DNA of 64,000 bases from Bacteroides thetaiotaomicron VPI-5482 (GTDB lineage Bacteria > Bacteroidota > Bacteroidia > Bacteroidales > Bacteroidaceae), in assembly GCF_000011065.1 (NCBI RefSeq), contig NC_004663.1, forward strand, positions 2,108,001 to 2,172,000, given 5' to 3'. Shown in pieces: positions 36,331 to 45,281 of the stretch. The position numbers and the translations under genes were made by a program. The notes beneath the pieces are model-generated. The model worked only from the letters and a program-made list of their open reading frames with translations, was not told the DNA's origin and searched no databases. Numbering within the stretch: the first letter of the stretch is position 1; each line of letters starts with the position of its first letter.

Positions 36331-39102
36331 ATGTCAGAAAACAAACATATTTCGATCAAAGGAGCGCGGGTTAACAACCTGAAAAACATCGATGTAGATA
36401 TTCCACGCAACAAACTTGTCGTGATCACCGGACTATCCGGTTCGGGGAAATCGTCGCTCGCTTTTGATACTCTCTATGCAGAAGGACAACGTCGTTATGT
36501 CGAGAGCCTTAGCAGCTACGCACGCCAGTTTCTGGGACGAATGAGCAAACCCGAATGTGATTTTATTAAAGGAATCCCACCGGCAATCGCCATCGAACAG
36601 AAAGTGAACAGCCGCAATCCGAGATCTACCGTAGGAACTTCCACCGAGATTTATGAATATCTGCGCTTGCTTTATGCGCGGGTGGGACGGACATATAGCC
36701 CCGTCAGCGGAGAAGAAGTCAAGAAGCATTCGACGGAGGACATCGTCAACTGTATGCTTTCGCATCCGGAGGGGACCAGATATACCGTATTGACCCCTAT
36801 CCGCCTGCGCGAAGACCGTACCCTGCAGCAACAACTGGAGATAGACCTGAAACAAGGCTTCAACCGGGTAGAAGTGAACGGTGAAATGAAACGTATCGAT
36901 GAATACAAGCCGGTGGCAGGCGACGAAGTTTATCTGCTGGTAGACCGTATGGCAGTGGCAAACACGAAAGATGCCATCAGCCGACTGACGGACTCTGCCG
37001 AAACTGCCATGTATGAAGGGGACGGTACGTGTATGCTACGTTTTTATCTGCCGGACGGCACCACCAGGCTATATAATTTCAGTACGAAATTCGAAGCGGA
37101 CGGCATCACTTTTGAGGAGCCGAACGATCAGATGTTCTCGTTCAACTCTCCTATCGGTGCCTGCCCCGTATGCGAGGGCTTCGGCAAGGTGATCGGCATT
37201 GACGAGCATCTGGTAGTGCCCAACCGCTCGCTATCCGTGTATGAAGGGGCCATCGTCTGCTGGCGTGGCGAGAAGATGGGAGAATGGAAAGATGAACTGA
37301 TTCATAATGCGGATAAGTTCGATTTCCCGATTTTCACTCCTTACTATGAGCTGACAGACGAGCAACGTCGCACACTCTGGGAAGGAAACCAATACTTCCA
37401 TGGCATCAACGATTTCTTCAAGATGCTGGAAGAGAATCAATATAAGATACAGTACAGGGTAATGCTGGCACGCTACCGGGGAAAAACAATCTGTCCGAAA
37501 TGTCACGGTACACGTTTGAAACCGGAGGCAGGATATGTGCGGGTAGACGGAAAGAGCATTTCCGAACTGGTAGATTTACCCATCACTGAACTAAAAGAGT
37601 TCTTCGACCATCTGAACCTCAACGAACACGACAGCAATGTAGCCCGCAGAATTCTGATTGAAATCAACAGCCGCATCCGCTTTCTGATAGATGTAGGGTT
37701 GGGATATCTGACTTTAAACCGGCTCAGCAACTCACTGTCGGGTGGAGAAAGCCAGCGTATCAATCTGGCAACGTCATTAGGAAGCAGCCTCGTCGGCAGT
37801 CTCTATATTCTGGATGAGCCGAGTATTGGTTTGCACAGCCGTGACACCGACCGTCTGATCCGCGTATTGCGTCAATTGCAGGAACTCGGAAACACAGTGG
37901 TAGTGGTAGAGCACGATGAAGAAATAATCCGTGCCGCCGATTACATCATCGATATCGGTCCGAATGCCGGCCGCCTGGGAGGAGAAGTCGTTTATCAGGG
38001 CGATATGAAAGACCTGAAAAAAGGCAGCAATAGTCATACGGTACGTTATCTGTTGGGAGAAGAGGAGATTCCCGTTCCCGAACATCGTCGGCCGTGGAAC
38101 AATTATATCGAACTGACAGGTGCCCGCGAAAACAATCTGAAAGGAGTGAATGTAAAGTTCCCTCTCAATGTGATGACAGTAGTCACGGGTGTTTCCGGTT
38201 CCGGTAAGAGTACGTTAGTGCGGGATATCTTCTATCGGGCACTAAAACGCGAACTGGATGAATGCAGCGACCGCCCGGGAGAGTTCTCTTCTATCAGTGG
38301 AAGCCTGCGTGACTTGAGGAATATCGAATTTGTCGATCAAAACCCGATTGGCAAATCGTCCCGTTCCAATCCGGTGACTTACATCAAGGCTTATGACGAA
38401 ATCCGGAAGCTATGGGCGGAACAGCCTCTGGCAAAACAAATGGGATACACAGCCGGACATTTCAGTTTCAACAGCGAAGGCGGACGATGCGAGGAATGTA
38501 AAGGCGAAGGAACCATCACCGTAGAAATGCAGTTTATGGCAGACTTGGTGCTGGAATGCGAATCCTGTCACGGTAAACGTTTTAAAGCAGATACACTGGA
38601 GGTGAAATTCCAGGATAAGAACATCTATGATGTACTGGAAATGACAGTAAACCAAGCCGTCGAATTCTTCACCGAACACGGTCAGAAGAAGATTGTAAAA
38701 AGACTGCTTCCGCTACAGGATGTCGGACTGGGATATATCAAATTAGGCCAGTCCTCTTCTACCCTATCCGGTGGTGAAAACCAGCGTGTGAAACTGGCAT
38801 TCTATCTGAGTCAGGAGAAAGCCGACCCGACCCTGTTTATCTTTGACGAACCAACCACCGGACTGCACTTCCACGACATCCGCAAGCTGCTGGATGCCTT
38901 CGACGCACTCATCCGACGGGGACACAGCATTGTCATCATCGAACATAATATGGACGTTATCAAATGTGCCGATTATGTAATCGACCTCGGACCGGAAGGC
39001 GGAGACAAAGGCGGAAATATCGTAGCGGTAGGTACCCCGGAAGAAGTAGCCGCTTGCGGAGCAAGCTATACGGGGCAGTTTCTGAAAGAAAAGCTTGCTT
39101 AA
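36331..39102 (+). CDS. uvrA: Excinuclease ABC subunit A
   Basis: A 923-residue UvrA. Two ABC ATPase units are present: Walker A GLSGSGKSSLAF near residue 31 and GVSGSGKSTLV near 621, with signature motifs NSLSGGESQRI and STLSGGENQRV. Zinc motifs are CPVCEGFG, CPKCHGTRL and CEECKGEG...CESCHGKRF. It detects DNA damage and loads UvrB in nucleotide excision repair. The start at 36331 is set by the ribosome-binding site and by the promoter position. Length is normal. Confidence 0.96.
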   Translation: MSENKHISIKGARVNNLKNIDVDIPRNKLVVITGLSGSGKSSLAFDTLYAEGQRRYVESLSSYARQFLGRMSKPECDFIKGIPPAIAIEQKVNSRNPRSTVGTSTEIYEYLRLLYARVGRTYSPVSGEEVKKHSTEDIVNCMLSHPEGTRYTVLTPIRLREDRTLQQQLEIDLKQGFNRVEVNGEMKRIDEYKPVAGDEVYLLVDRMAVANTKDAISRLTDSAETAMYEGDGTCMLRFYLPDGTTRLYNFSTKFEADGITFEEPNDQMFSFNSPIGACPVCEGFGKVIGIDEHLVVPNRSLSVYEGAIVCWRGEKMGEWKDELIHNADKFDFPIFTPYYELTDEQRRTLWEGNQYFHGINDFFKMLEENQYKIQYRVMLARYRGKTICPKCHGTRLKPEAGYVRVDGKSISELVDLPITELKEFFDHLNLNEHDSNVARRILIEINSRIRFLIDVGLGYLTLNRLSNSLSGGESQRINLATSLGSSLVGSLYILDEPSIGLHSRDTDRLIRVLRQLQELGNTVVVVEHDEEIIRAADYIIDIGPNAGRLGGEVVYQGDMKDLKKGSNSHTVRYLLGEEEIPVPEHRRPWNNYIELTGARENNLKGVNVKFPLNVMTVVTGVSGSGKSTLVRDIFYRALKRELDECSDRPGEFSSISGSLRDLRNIEFVDQNPIGKSSRSNPVTYIKAYDEIRKLWAEQPLAKQMGYTAGHFSFNSEGGRCEECKGEGTITVEMQFMADLVLECESCHGKRFKADTLEVKFQDKNIYDVLEMTVNQAVEFFTEHGQKKIVKRLLPLQDVGLGYIKLGQSSSTLSGGENQRVKLAFYLSQEKADPTLFIFDEPTTGLHFHDIRKLLDAFDALIRRGHSIVIIEHNMDVIKCADYVIDLGPEGGDKGGNIVAVGTPEEVAACGASYTGQFLKEKLA

Positions 39103-39107
39103 TGAAT

Positions 39108-39152
39108 AATGGATAATGGCTATGCAGTAAACAGCGCAGCTCATTATCCATT
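39108..39152. terminator. Hairpin between convergent uvrA and membrane-barrel gene
   Basis: AATGGATAATG (39108-39118) pairs exactly with CATTATCCATT (39142-39152). A further copy of the ATTATCCATT motif follows at about 39158-39172. It is probably a shared barrier for the two convergent genes. There is no long T-tract. Confidence 0.5.
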
Positions 39153-39174
39153 TTCAATTATCCATTATCCATTG

Positions 39175-39660
39175 TTAAAAGTAGAATCCGAATCCGACCT
39201 TAACGCCGAAACGTGACATGTCGCTATCGTTGAAGCGCCATTTGTAATATACGGCGGGTTCGATGGTTACGGTGCGGGAAAGGAAGTAAGCGTATCCGGC
39301 TTCGATGCCTAGCCCCCAGTCAGTCTGGTGATGTCCTCCGCTCCAACGGAAGCGGTTCCAGTCGAGACCTCCGCCCAGATAAACACCGGTGGAATTAAAG
39401 TAGAAACGCATTCCTGTTCCTAATGTGTATTCGTCTACGGGTTTTGACCAATCAGCACCGACATTAACCATCAATGCGATACCGTCGGCAAGGAATGTAC
39501 CGGCTTGCGCACCAATACCAAACTTCGCCTTATCGTTTTTACTATACGAAAAATCCAATCCCGTTACAGAAGGATTAAGAATCATTTTTCCTTTCTCAAA
39601 TTGTGCCTGGGCAGCTATTGATACCACCAGCAGACAAATAGCTAAAGCTAATTTCTTCAT
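39175..39660 (-). CDS. Small outer-membrane beta-barrel protein
   Basis: A 161-residue protein with signal peptide (LALAICLLVVSIAAQAQ) and alternating hydrophobic strands rich in Gly and aromatic residues (GIGAQAGTFLADGIALMVNVG; GTGMRFYFNSTGVYLGGGLDW). It ends in VKVGFGFYF, whose terminal Phe is typical for barrel insertion by the Bam machinery. It resembles OmpX-like eight-stranded barrels. No specific function can be named. Confidence 0.78.
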   Translation of the reverse strand: MKKLALAICLLVVSIAAQAQFEKGKMILNPSVTGLDFSYSKNDKAKFGIGAQAGTFLADGIALMVNVGADWSKPVDEYTLGTGMRFYFNSTGVYLGGGLDWNRFRWSGGHHQTDWGLGIEAGYAYFLSRTVTIEPAVYYKWRFNDSDMSRFGVKVGFGFYF

Positions 39661-39664
39661 AAAT

Positions 39665-39895
39665 TTACTTTTTTAAGTGAATAGATTGTTCGTCTTTTTT
39701 ACGGCGTTCACGCATTTGTTCCTTCTTCCGGAGCACGAGCCAAAGCAAGAGTACGATGACGTAAGAACCTACCACCGTAAGAATCTTCTCCGTCTGGCCG
39801 ACTTCCGTGTTGCGAGGTAACAAATAGGCTGCCGTTACTGATACATAAATAAGGAATGCGATAGCAACTCCTGTCGATTTTTTTATTTTCTTCAT
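39665..39895 (-). CDS. Small membrane protein coupled to cstA
   Basis: A 76-residue protein with two hydrophobic helices (GVAIAFLIYVSVTAAYLLP, and ILTVVGSYVIVLLLWLVL) and a very basic tail. Its start overlaps the cstA stop as ATGA (39892-39895). Small accessory proteins follow CstA-type transporters in other bacteria (the YbdD/YjiX type is soluble, so this is a different kind). The coupling argues that it is a real gene, perhaps a transporter subunit. Confidence 0.7.
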   Translation of the reverse strand: MKKIKKSTGVAIAFLIYVSVTAAYLLPRNTEVGQTEKILTVVGSYVIVLLLWLVLRKKEQMRERRKKDEQSIHLKK

Positions 39896-41322
39896 TCTGA
39901 TAGTTTTCTAGTTTTTTGTTTTCCCAGCCAGATAAAGAACCAGGCAATAGCTACCACTACGCATCCTATACCGATGCAGTAGGAAACTATATGCGAGAGT
40001 CCCAGCCCTTCGGGAGCAATACATATATAAGTAGAACAAACACTCGTCATAAATAAGGCGGGGATCAGCGTAATCCAATAAGGCTTTTTGGCTACCACAA
40101 GGTAGACTGTGATAGCCCAGAGGGTGAACACCGCCAATGTCTGGTTGGCCCAGGCAAAGTAACGCCAGATCATGTTAAATCCGTCCGCGTCACGCAAGCT
40201 ATAAAGAAGCAGACCGATAGCTACTGCGAACATCGGAATACAAATGTATAAACGACGGCGCATACTTTTTTGTTCCAGTCCCAGAAAGTCCGCCACAATC
40301 AGACGGGCGGAACGGAAAGCGGTATCTCCCGAAGTAATGGGAGCCGCAATTACTCCAAGAATGGCGAGCACTCCACCGATAGCTCCCAGCCAGTCTTTAG
40401 TGATAGCGTCTACTATCACGGAAGCATTACTTTCTTCCATTCCATTTTCATGGAAGAAATAAGTAGCGGCTGCCGCCCATATCAAAGCAACGATGCCTTC
40501 GGTAATCATTGCACCATAGAAAACCGGACGTCCATGACGTTCCGAAGTCATGCAGCGGGCCATTAAAGGACTCTGCGTGGCATGGAAACCGGATATGGCA
40601 CCACAGGCGATACTCACAAACATAATCGGGAAGATCGGCAGTTCACTGGCATCCGGATTGGTATTCTGCAAGCCGTCCCATAGTTCGGGCAAAACAGGGT
40701 GATTGACATAAAGCATTACCAGGATACCGACTGCCATAAACAGCAAGGCTACTGCAAACAACGGATATATTTTACCGATGATCTTATCGACCGGAAGCAG
40801 GGTAGCCAGAATATAATATAGGAAGACCACGACAATCCAAAAAGTAGCGTCCAGACTTTCCGGAGTCAGTTTGGCCAATAGTCCGGCAGGTCCGGCTACA
40901 AAGACGGAACCGACGAGAATCATCAGAAGAACAGTAAATCCACGCATTATCTGTTTGGTAGTCAGTCCCAGATAACGGCCTATGATTTCGGGAAGACTCT
41001 CTCCCCCATGACGTAAAGAAAGCATTCCGGCAAAGTAATCATGAACAGCGCCTGCAAAAATACTTCCCAATACAATCCATAAATAAGAAGAAGTACCGAA
41101 CTTCGCTCCCATAATCGCACCGAATATCGGACCCAGTCCGGCGATATTAAGGAATTGAATCATGAATATTTTCCAAGTAGGCAACGGAATATAGTCTACT
41201 CCGTCGGCTTTGGTAAGAGCCGGTGTTTTACGGTCGTCCGGACCAAAGACGCGCTCCATCAGGCGTCCATACGTGAAATAGCCTGCTATCAACGCCAGCA
41301 GGCACAGGGTAAATGTAATCAT
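39892..41322 (-). CDS. cstA: CstA-family transporter (carbon starvation protein)
   Basis: A 476-residue membrane protein with about 13-14 helices. The conserved N-terminal motifs PTWKIFMIQFLNIAGLGPIF and GAIMGAKFG, HDYFAGMLSLRHGG near 95 and GFHATQSPLMARC near 243 identify CstA. Homologues import pyruvate or peptides and are induced during carbon limitation. It is shorter than E. coli CstA (about 700), in line with the short Bacteroidetes form. A -7 element lies 24 bp upstream. Confidence 0.9.
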   Translation of the reverse strand: MITFTLCLLALIAGYFTYGRLMERVFGPDDRKTPALTKADGVDYIPLPTWKIFMIQFLNIAGLGPIFGAIMGAKFGTSSYLWIVLGSIFAGAVHDYFAGMLSLRHGGESLPEIIGRYLGLTTKQIMRGFTVLLMILVGSVFVAGPAGLLAKLTPESLDATFWIVVVFLYYILATLLPVDKIIGKIYPLFAVALLFMAVGILVMLYVNHPVLPELWDGLQNTNPDASELPIFPIMFVSIACGAISGFHATQSPLMARCMTSERHGRPVFYGAMITEGIVALIWAAAATYFFHENGMEESNASVIVDAITKDWLGAIGGVLAILGVIAAPITSGDTAFRSARLIVADFLGLEQKSMRRRLYICIPMFAVAIGLLLYSLRDADGFNMIWRYFAWANQTLAVFTLWAITVYLVVAKKPYWITLIPALFMTSVCSTYICIAPEGLGLSHIVSYCIGIGCVVVAIAWFFIWLGKQKTRKLSE

Positions 41323-41345
41323 GGCGTGTTGTTTTTTAACTGTCG

Positions 41346-41353
41346 CAAATGTA
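41346..41353 (-). promoter_or_regulatory. -7 element for cstA
   Basis: TACATTTG on the minus strand is a perfect TAnnTTTG, with GTTG at a 21-nt distance as a weak -33. The start would be near 41339. Confidence 0.5.
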
Positions 41354-41385
41354 ACATAATCTCACGAAACAGCCCAACAATACCG

Positions 41386-41524
41386 ACACTTTTGCTAACT
41401 TTGCAGGGATTTAAAACAAAAAATAAAGAATATGCACCGAACTATTTTCATTCTTTCACTTTTGTTTCTTGTTCTTCCGGCAAAGGTTCAGATACAACCT
41501 CCTTTCTTTTCAATGCTAATATAG
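41386..41524 (+). pseudogene. Duplicated promoter and signal peptide of a GHL10 gene
   Basis: The ATG at 41432 begins MHRTIFILSLLFL, the same first 13 residues as the intact GHL10 protein at 43263, and the first 39 coding bases are identical. It then diverges and stops after 30 codons. The upstream region is also duplicated, with TAACTTTG here (41396-41403) against TAGCTTTG at 43226-43233. The SGNH esterase gene lies between the two copies. I read this as the severed 5' end left when the esterase segment was inserted. Confidence 0.75.
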
Positions 41525-41553
41525 ATAATCCAATATATACACCAAGGTCTGAA

Positions 41554-43077
41554 TTACTGCTTCTTCATTTCATCAGCTGTCACGATTTTCCATTTATCCA
41601 AGTCTTCAATTTGGCCGCTTCTATTGCCTACCACCTCTGTGCTGTTGGCAGAAGACAAACCAATTCTTGCTTCAGGAGACAGCCCCAATGAATAATAGCC
41701 TTCATCATCCGTAGGTGTCAGGAACAATGCATATTTAGGATCATGCACTCGCCAGTCATCACCCGGCTTACCCACAATCACTTTATCTCCATTATTCATT
41801 ACATGAAGGTTGGTCGCTATATTTCTGACACGGAGGATATGATACGTCAAATTCTCGATACAAAACAACTGGGACTTCTTTTCCGAATCATATTTTGCGG
41901 CAGAAATCACTTTCGAATCCGGATTACAATCCAGTACCATACCGGTTGCCTTGTTTACCAAATAGACCTGAGATACATTATCGGTTACATAAGGCATATA
42001 TTTTTCCTTGATAGTTACTGATTTCAGTTTGGCATCCTGTCCTCTCCATTGTACAGTCACTTTATGTTTGCCTTTTATCCGACGGTCGAAAAGAGCAGAT
42101 TGTGTAGTGAAATTCTTAGAGTCGGCACCCGAAACATCAACCGAGGCAAAAGGAATTGTTTCAGTATCCAGATAGAAATCCAAGTATCCCGATTTCTTTT
42201 TATTCAATTGCACGTCAACCTCTACTTTCTCATACGTAGGCAATGAGCCAAAATGTACATCGAATGACAATCTCGTACCGTTCTTCGCTTTTTCAATAGC
42301 ACCATTCTTCATCTTCGCCTTCGAACCCGAAAGAGAAATATCCGAAGCAGCCACTGTTATCCCACCGGGGTTCATAACGAATTCACCCGTTATCGCCTTA
42401 TACACTTCCTTCGCTATAATATAATGCCCTCTATGGTCGGGATGCACCCAATCGTTGCCACCCGGCATAAATTCCGGATGTCCCTTCAAGGGATTATACA
42501 GATCTACACAGACCAGATTAAGTTCCTCCGCAATCTCTCTTACGGCAGGCTGAATATAATTCTTTGCTACATTGTCATCAAATGAACCAAGAAATCCCCC
42601 ATCGCCATAATACATCGGCGGAGGCGTACAAATATAAATATCCGGTTTAGTCGAAAGAGCCTGGAATTTAGCGATCAACTTCTTATAGTCTGCTTTAAAA
42701 GTCTCTTTACCATATTTTTCGAAATTCTTCTTGTTGGCATCATTTGCACCAAACTTAATAATGACAATATTAGGTTTATACTCAAGTGCCGCTGCGCATT
42801 GCTCAGAATTAATGTAAGCGAATTGATATTCATTAGGATTTTCGGGAGTAGTCGCATCTTCTCTTAATTTTATAAATACCCCGGAAGAGCCTTTACCAAA
42901 TTTGGTAACTTCATAATCATCACCGAGCATTTCAGCCAGAGGCATCGCGTAATAACCATAATCATTCGTTCCCCCGGTGATACTGTTTCCAACAGTAGCA
43001 ACTCTAATCTTTCCCGTCTGGGCAGTCAGACTCGCCGCAAACAAAAGACAGAGCGACACAGATAGTAGCTTTTTCAT
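41554..43077 (-). CDS. Secreted SGNH esterase with carbohydrate-binding C-terminus
   Basis: A 507-residue secreted protein with signal peptide (LLSVSLCLLFAASLTAQ). The SGNH hydrolase domain (about 22-230) shows block I VGNSITGG with the catalytic Ser, block III GANDA and block V WVHPDHRGH with the Asp/His pair. A carbohydrate-binding-module-like domain follows (about 240-360), then a domain of about 130 residues resembling a ricin-type lectin (VSQVYLVNKATGMVLDCNPD). It would remove acetyl groups from a polysaccharide. It sits between a GHL10 remnant and an intact GHL10 gene on the opposite strand. Confidence 0.85.
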   Translation of the reverse strand: MKKLLSVSLCLLFAASLTAQTGKIRVATVGNSITGGTNDYGYYAMPLAEMLGDDYEVTKFGKGSSGVFIKLREDATTPENPNEYQFAYINSEQCAAALEYKPNIVIIKFGANDANKKNFEKYGKETFKADYKKLIAKFQALSTKPDIYICTPPPMYYGDGGFLGSFDDNVAKNYIQPAVREIAEELNLVCVDLYNPLKGHPEFMPGGNDWVHPDHRGHYIIAKEVYKAITGEFVMNPGGITVAASDISLSGSKAKMKNGAIEKAKNGTRLSFDVHFGSLPTYEKVEVDVQLNKKKSGYLDFYLDTETIPFASVDVSGADSKNFTTQSALFDRRIKGKHKVTVQWRGQDAKLKSVTIKEKYMPYVTDNVSQVYLVNKATGMVLDCNPDSKVISAAKYDSEKKSQLFCIENLTYHILRVRNIATNLHVMNNGDKVIVGKPGDDWRVHDPKYALFLTPTDDEGYYSLGLSPEARIGLSSANSTEVVGNRSGQIEDLDKWKIVTADEMKKQ

Positions 43078-43225
43078 TGTTTATTATCTTGTTATATTAA
43101 TATTTTATATTTCGTACCTTATTAAAAGACGGCTAAGAATGCAGATACCACTAAAAGAGAATCAGTAATTTTCTGTCAAATAGCATTAAATAAAAAAGGA
43201 ATAATCAATTTACGGACATTTTTGC

Positions 43226-43233
43226 TAGCTTTG
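43226..43233 (+). promoter_or_regulatory. -7 element for the second GHL10 gene
   Basis: TAGCTTTG, perfect TAnnTTTG, 29 bp upstream of the ATG at 43263. No clear -33. A second copy lies in the duplicated remnant at 41396-41403. Confidence 0.5.
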
Positions 43234-43262
43234 CAGAGATTTAGCATCTAAAAGGGAATAAT

Positions 43263-44720
43263 ATGCACCGAACTATTTTCATTCTTTCACTTTTGTTTCT
43301 TATCCTTCCGGCTAAGGCGCAACCCAAGCACGAAGTTCGTGCAGCATGGATTACGGCTGTATATGGTCTGGACTGGCCCCGTACACGGGCCACGACTCCT
43401 CAGGGCATCCGCAAGCAAAAGGAAGAATTGGTGGATATCCTTGATAAACTGAAAGCTGCCAACTTCAATACTGTCCTGTTTCAGACCCGTACACGCGGAG
43501 ATGTGCTGTATCCTTCTTCCATCGAACCGTTCAATTCTATCCTGACCGGAAAAGTCGGAGGAAATCCGGGATATGATCCGTTGGCTTTTGCGATTGGGGA
43601 ATGCCACAAGCGGGGGATGGAATGTCATGCGTGGATGGTGACTATTCCGCTAGGCAACAAAAAGCACGTCGCTTCTCTCGGCAAACAATCTGTCACCAAG
43701 CGAGTGAAAGATATATGCGTGCCTTATAAAAATGAATATTTCCTTAATCCGGGGCATCCTGCTACGAAAGAGTATCTCATGAGACTCGTTCGTGAAGTGG
43801 TGGAGCGCTATGATATAGACGGAGTGCATTTCGACTACCTGCGCTATCCGGAGAATGCTCCTCTATTCCCCGACAAATACGATTTCCGCCGTTACAGCAA
43901 AGGACGTACTTTGGATCAATGGCGACGGGATAACATTTCCGAAATCGTCCGGTACATATATAAAGGTGTGAAAGCAATGAAGCCGTGGGTAAAGGTAAGT
44001 ACTTGCCCTGTAGGAAAATACAGAGATACTTCCCGCTATTCTTCCCGTGGTTGGAATGCGTTCTATACCGTTTATCAAGACCCGCAAGGATGGCTCGGAG
44101 AAGGTATTCAGGATCAGATATATCCCATGATGTATTTTCAGGGAAACAGTTTCTATCCTTTCGCGCTCGACTGGCAGGAACAGAGCAACGGACGACAGGT
44201 TATTCCGGGGCTGGGCATCTATTTCCTCCATCCCGACGAAGGGAAGTGGACACGCGACGAAGTGGATCGTCAGATTAATTTCATCCGTAATCAGAAAATG
44301 GCAGGAGAAGGGCATTACCGTGTCAAGTATCTGATGGACAATACTCAGGGAATTTATGACGAACTGATTGAGAACTTCTATGCCTATCCGGCATTACAGC
44401 CCCCGATGACATGGTTGGATAACGTTCCGCCGTCTGCCCCCTCAGCACTCAAAGTTACGTCCATCGACAACGGATATACCGAATTGAACTGGCAACCAGC
44501 GACGGATAATGACCAACGGAATAAACCGATGTACGTGATTTATGCTTCCAATGAATATCCGGTAGATACAAAGAAAGCGGAAAATATTGTCGCACAAAGT
44601 ATTCGTGAAACAAGTTACATTTATGCACCCATCCAGCCTTGGAATGCCAAGAAGTATTTTGCAGTAACGGCTATCGACCGTTGCGGGAATGAGAGTGCAC
44701 CCATAAATGGAGATAAGTAG
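43263..44720 (+). CDS. Secreted GHL10 (DUF187) glycosidase-like protein, second copy
   Basis: A 485-residue paralogue of the protein at 32641-34149. It has a signal peptide (TIFILSLLFLILPAKAQ), the opening HEVRAAWITAVYGLDWPRTR, DIDGVHFDYLRYP near 183 (candidate acid pair region), KPWVKVSTCPVGKYRD near 240 and QIYPMMYFQGN near 287, then a C-terminal fibronectin-like domain (about 395-485). A role in hydrolysing surface or peptidoglycan-derived glycans is inferred from family. Its 5' end is partly duplicated at 41386. Confidence 0.88.
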   Translation: MHRTIFILSLLFLILPAKAQPKHEVRAAWITAVYGLDWPRTRATTPQGIRKQKEELVDILDKLKAANFNTVLFQTRTRGDVLYPSSIEPFNSILTGKVGGNPGYDPLAFAIGECHKRGMECHAWMVTIPLGNKKHVASLGKQSVTKRVKDICVPYKNEYFLNPGHPATKEYLMRLVREVVERYDIDGVHFDYLRYPENAPLFPDKYDFRRYSKGRTLDQWRRDNISEIVRYIYKGVKAMKPWVKVSTCPVGKYRDTSRYSSRGWNAFYTVYQDPQGWLGEGIQDQIYPMMYFQGNSFYPFALDWQEQSNGRQVIPGLGIYFLHPDEGKWTRDEVDRQINFIRNQKMAGEGHYRVKYLMDNTQGIYDELIENFYAYPALQPPMTWLDNVPPSAPSALKVTSIDNGYTELNWQPATDNDQRNKPMYVIYASNEYPVDTKKAENIVAQSIRETSYIYAPIQPWNAKKYFAVTAIDRCGNESAPINGDK

Positions 44721-44806
44721 GCATTTCAGACAGTATTACCACAATATGACTTTTCCGATGTTCACCAATTCCAATTTAGCAGTATCTTCAAAGAGTTTCC
44801 ATTGCT

Positions 44807-44915
44807 TGAAACCAGAGTTTCATCGGTGTGAAACTGTAGTTTCATCGGTGAGAAACTAGAGTTTCATACGCTTGAAACTTTAGTTCCAAACGCTCGAAAC
44901 TATCTGAAACTACTG
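44807..44915. repeat. Tandem 22-bp palindromic repeats
   Basis: Four complete 22-bp units (44807-44828, 44829-44850, 44851-44872, 44873-44894) and a partial fifth follow head to tail. The unit is close to TGAAACNNNAGTTTCATCGGTG, with GAAAC and GTTTC able to pair within each unit. Units 1 and 2 differ at three or fewer positions; 3 to 5 are more divergent. There are no spacers, so this is not a CRISPR array. Function unknown. Confidence 0.8.
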
Positions 44916-45159
44916 TTGATTTGATTGACTTAACCGCATGTTCCAATCACATTGAACGCATCAGCTACTTCAATAGTACTGCTCTCTCTGAAAACATTAA
45001 ATCATATATCAGTCAATAATACATAAATTATCAGTCCTTAATACTTGATTTCTCAATTATTAATATCTGAGAAATCAAACGTTAACAGTTGAGATATCAG
45101 ATATTAACATCCTGTAAATCAAAGAATAACACAGTAAAAACGGTATTTATCAGGACGAT

Positions 45160-45193
45160 GCAGAGTGAGAGCAAGTCCTTGCTCTCACTCTGC
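45160..45193. repeat. Perfect 16-bp inverted repeat
   Basis: GCAGAGTGAGAGCAAG and CTTGCTCTCACTCTGC are separated by TC. The hairpin is very stable and lacks a T-tract on either strand. It lies 88 bp beyond the ATP-grasp gene's stop, in a 560-bp gap (44721-45281) that also has the tandem repeats and a TGATTTCTCA/TGAGAAATCA inverted pair near 45048-45080. Confidence 0.75.
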
Positions 45194-45281
45194 TACCACT
45201 GGATCTCTAACAGCTAAAACATCGATGAATAAAGGGATACAGACGAACTGTTAGAGCATGAGAGCAAAAGCACTATCTTTT

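Noticed and set aside
44807..44915. Possible CRISPR array
   Set aside because: Units are directly adjacent without spacers, and no cas genes are present.
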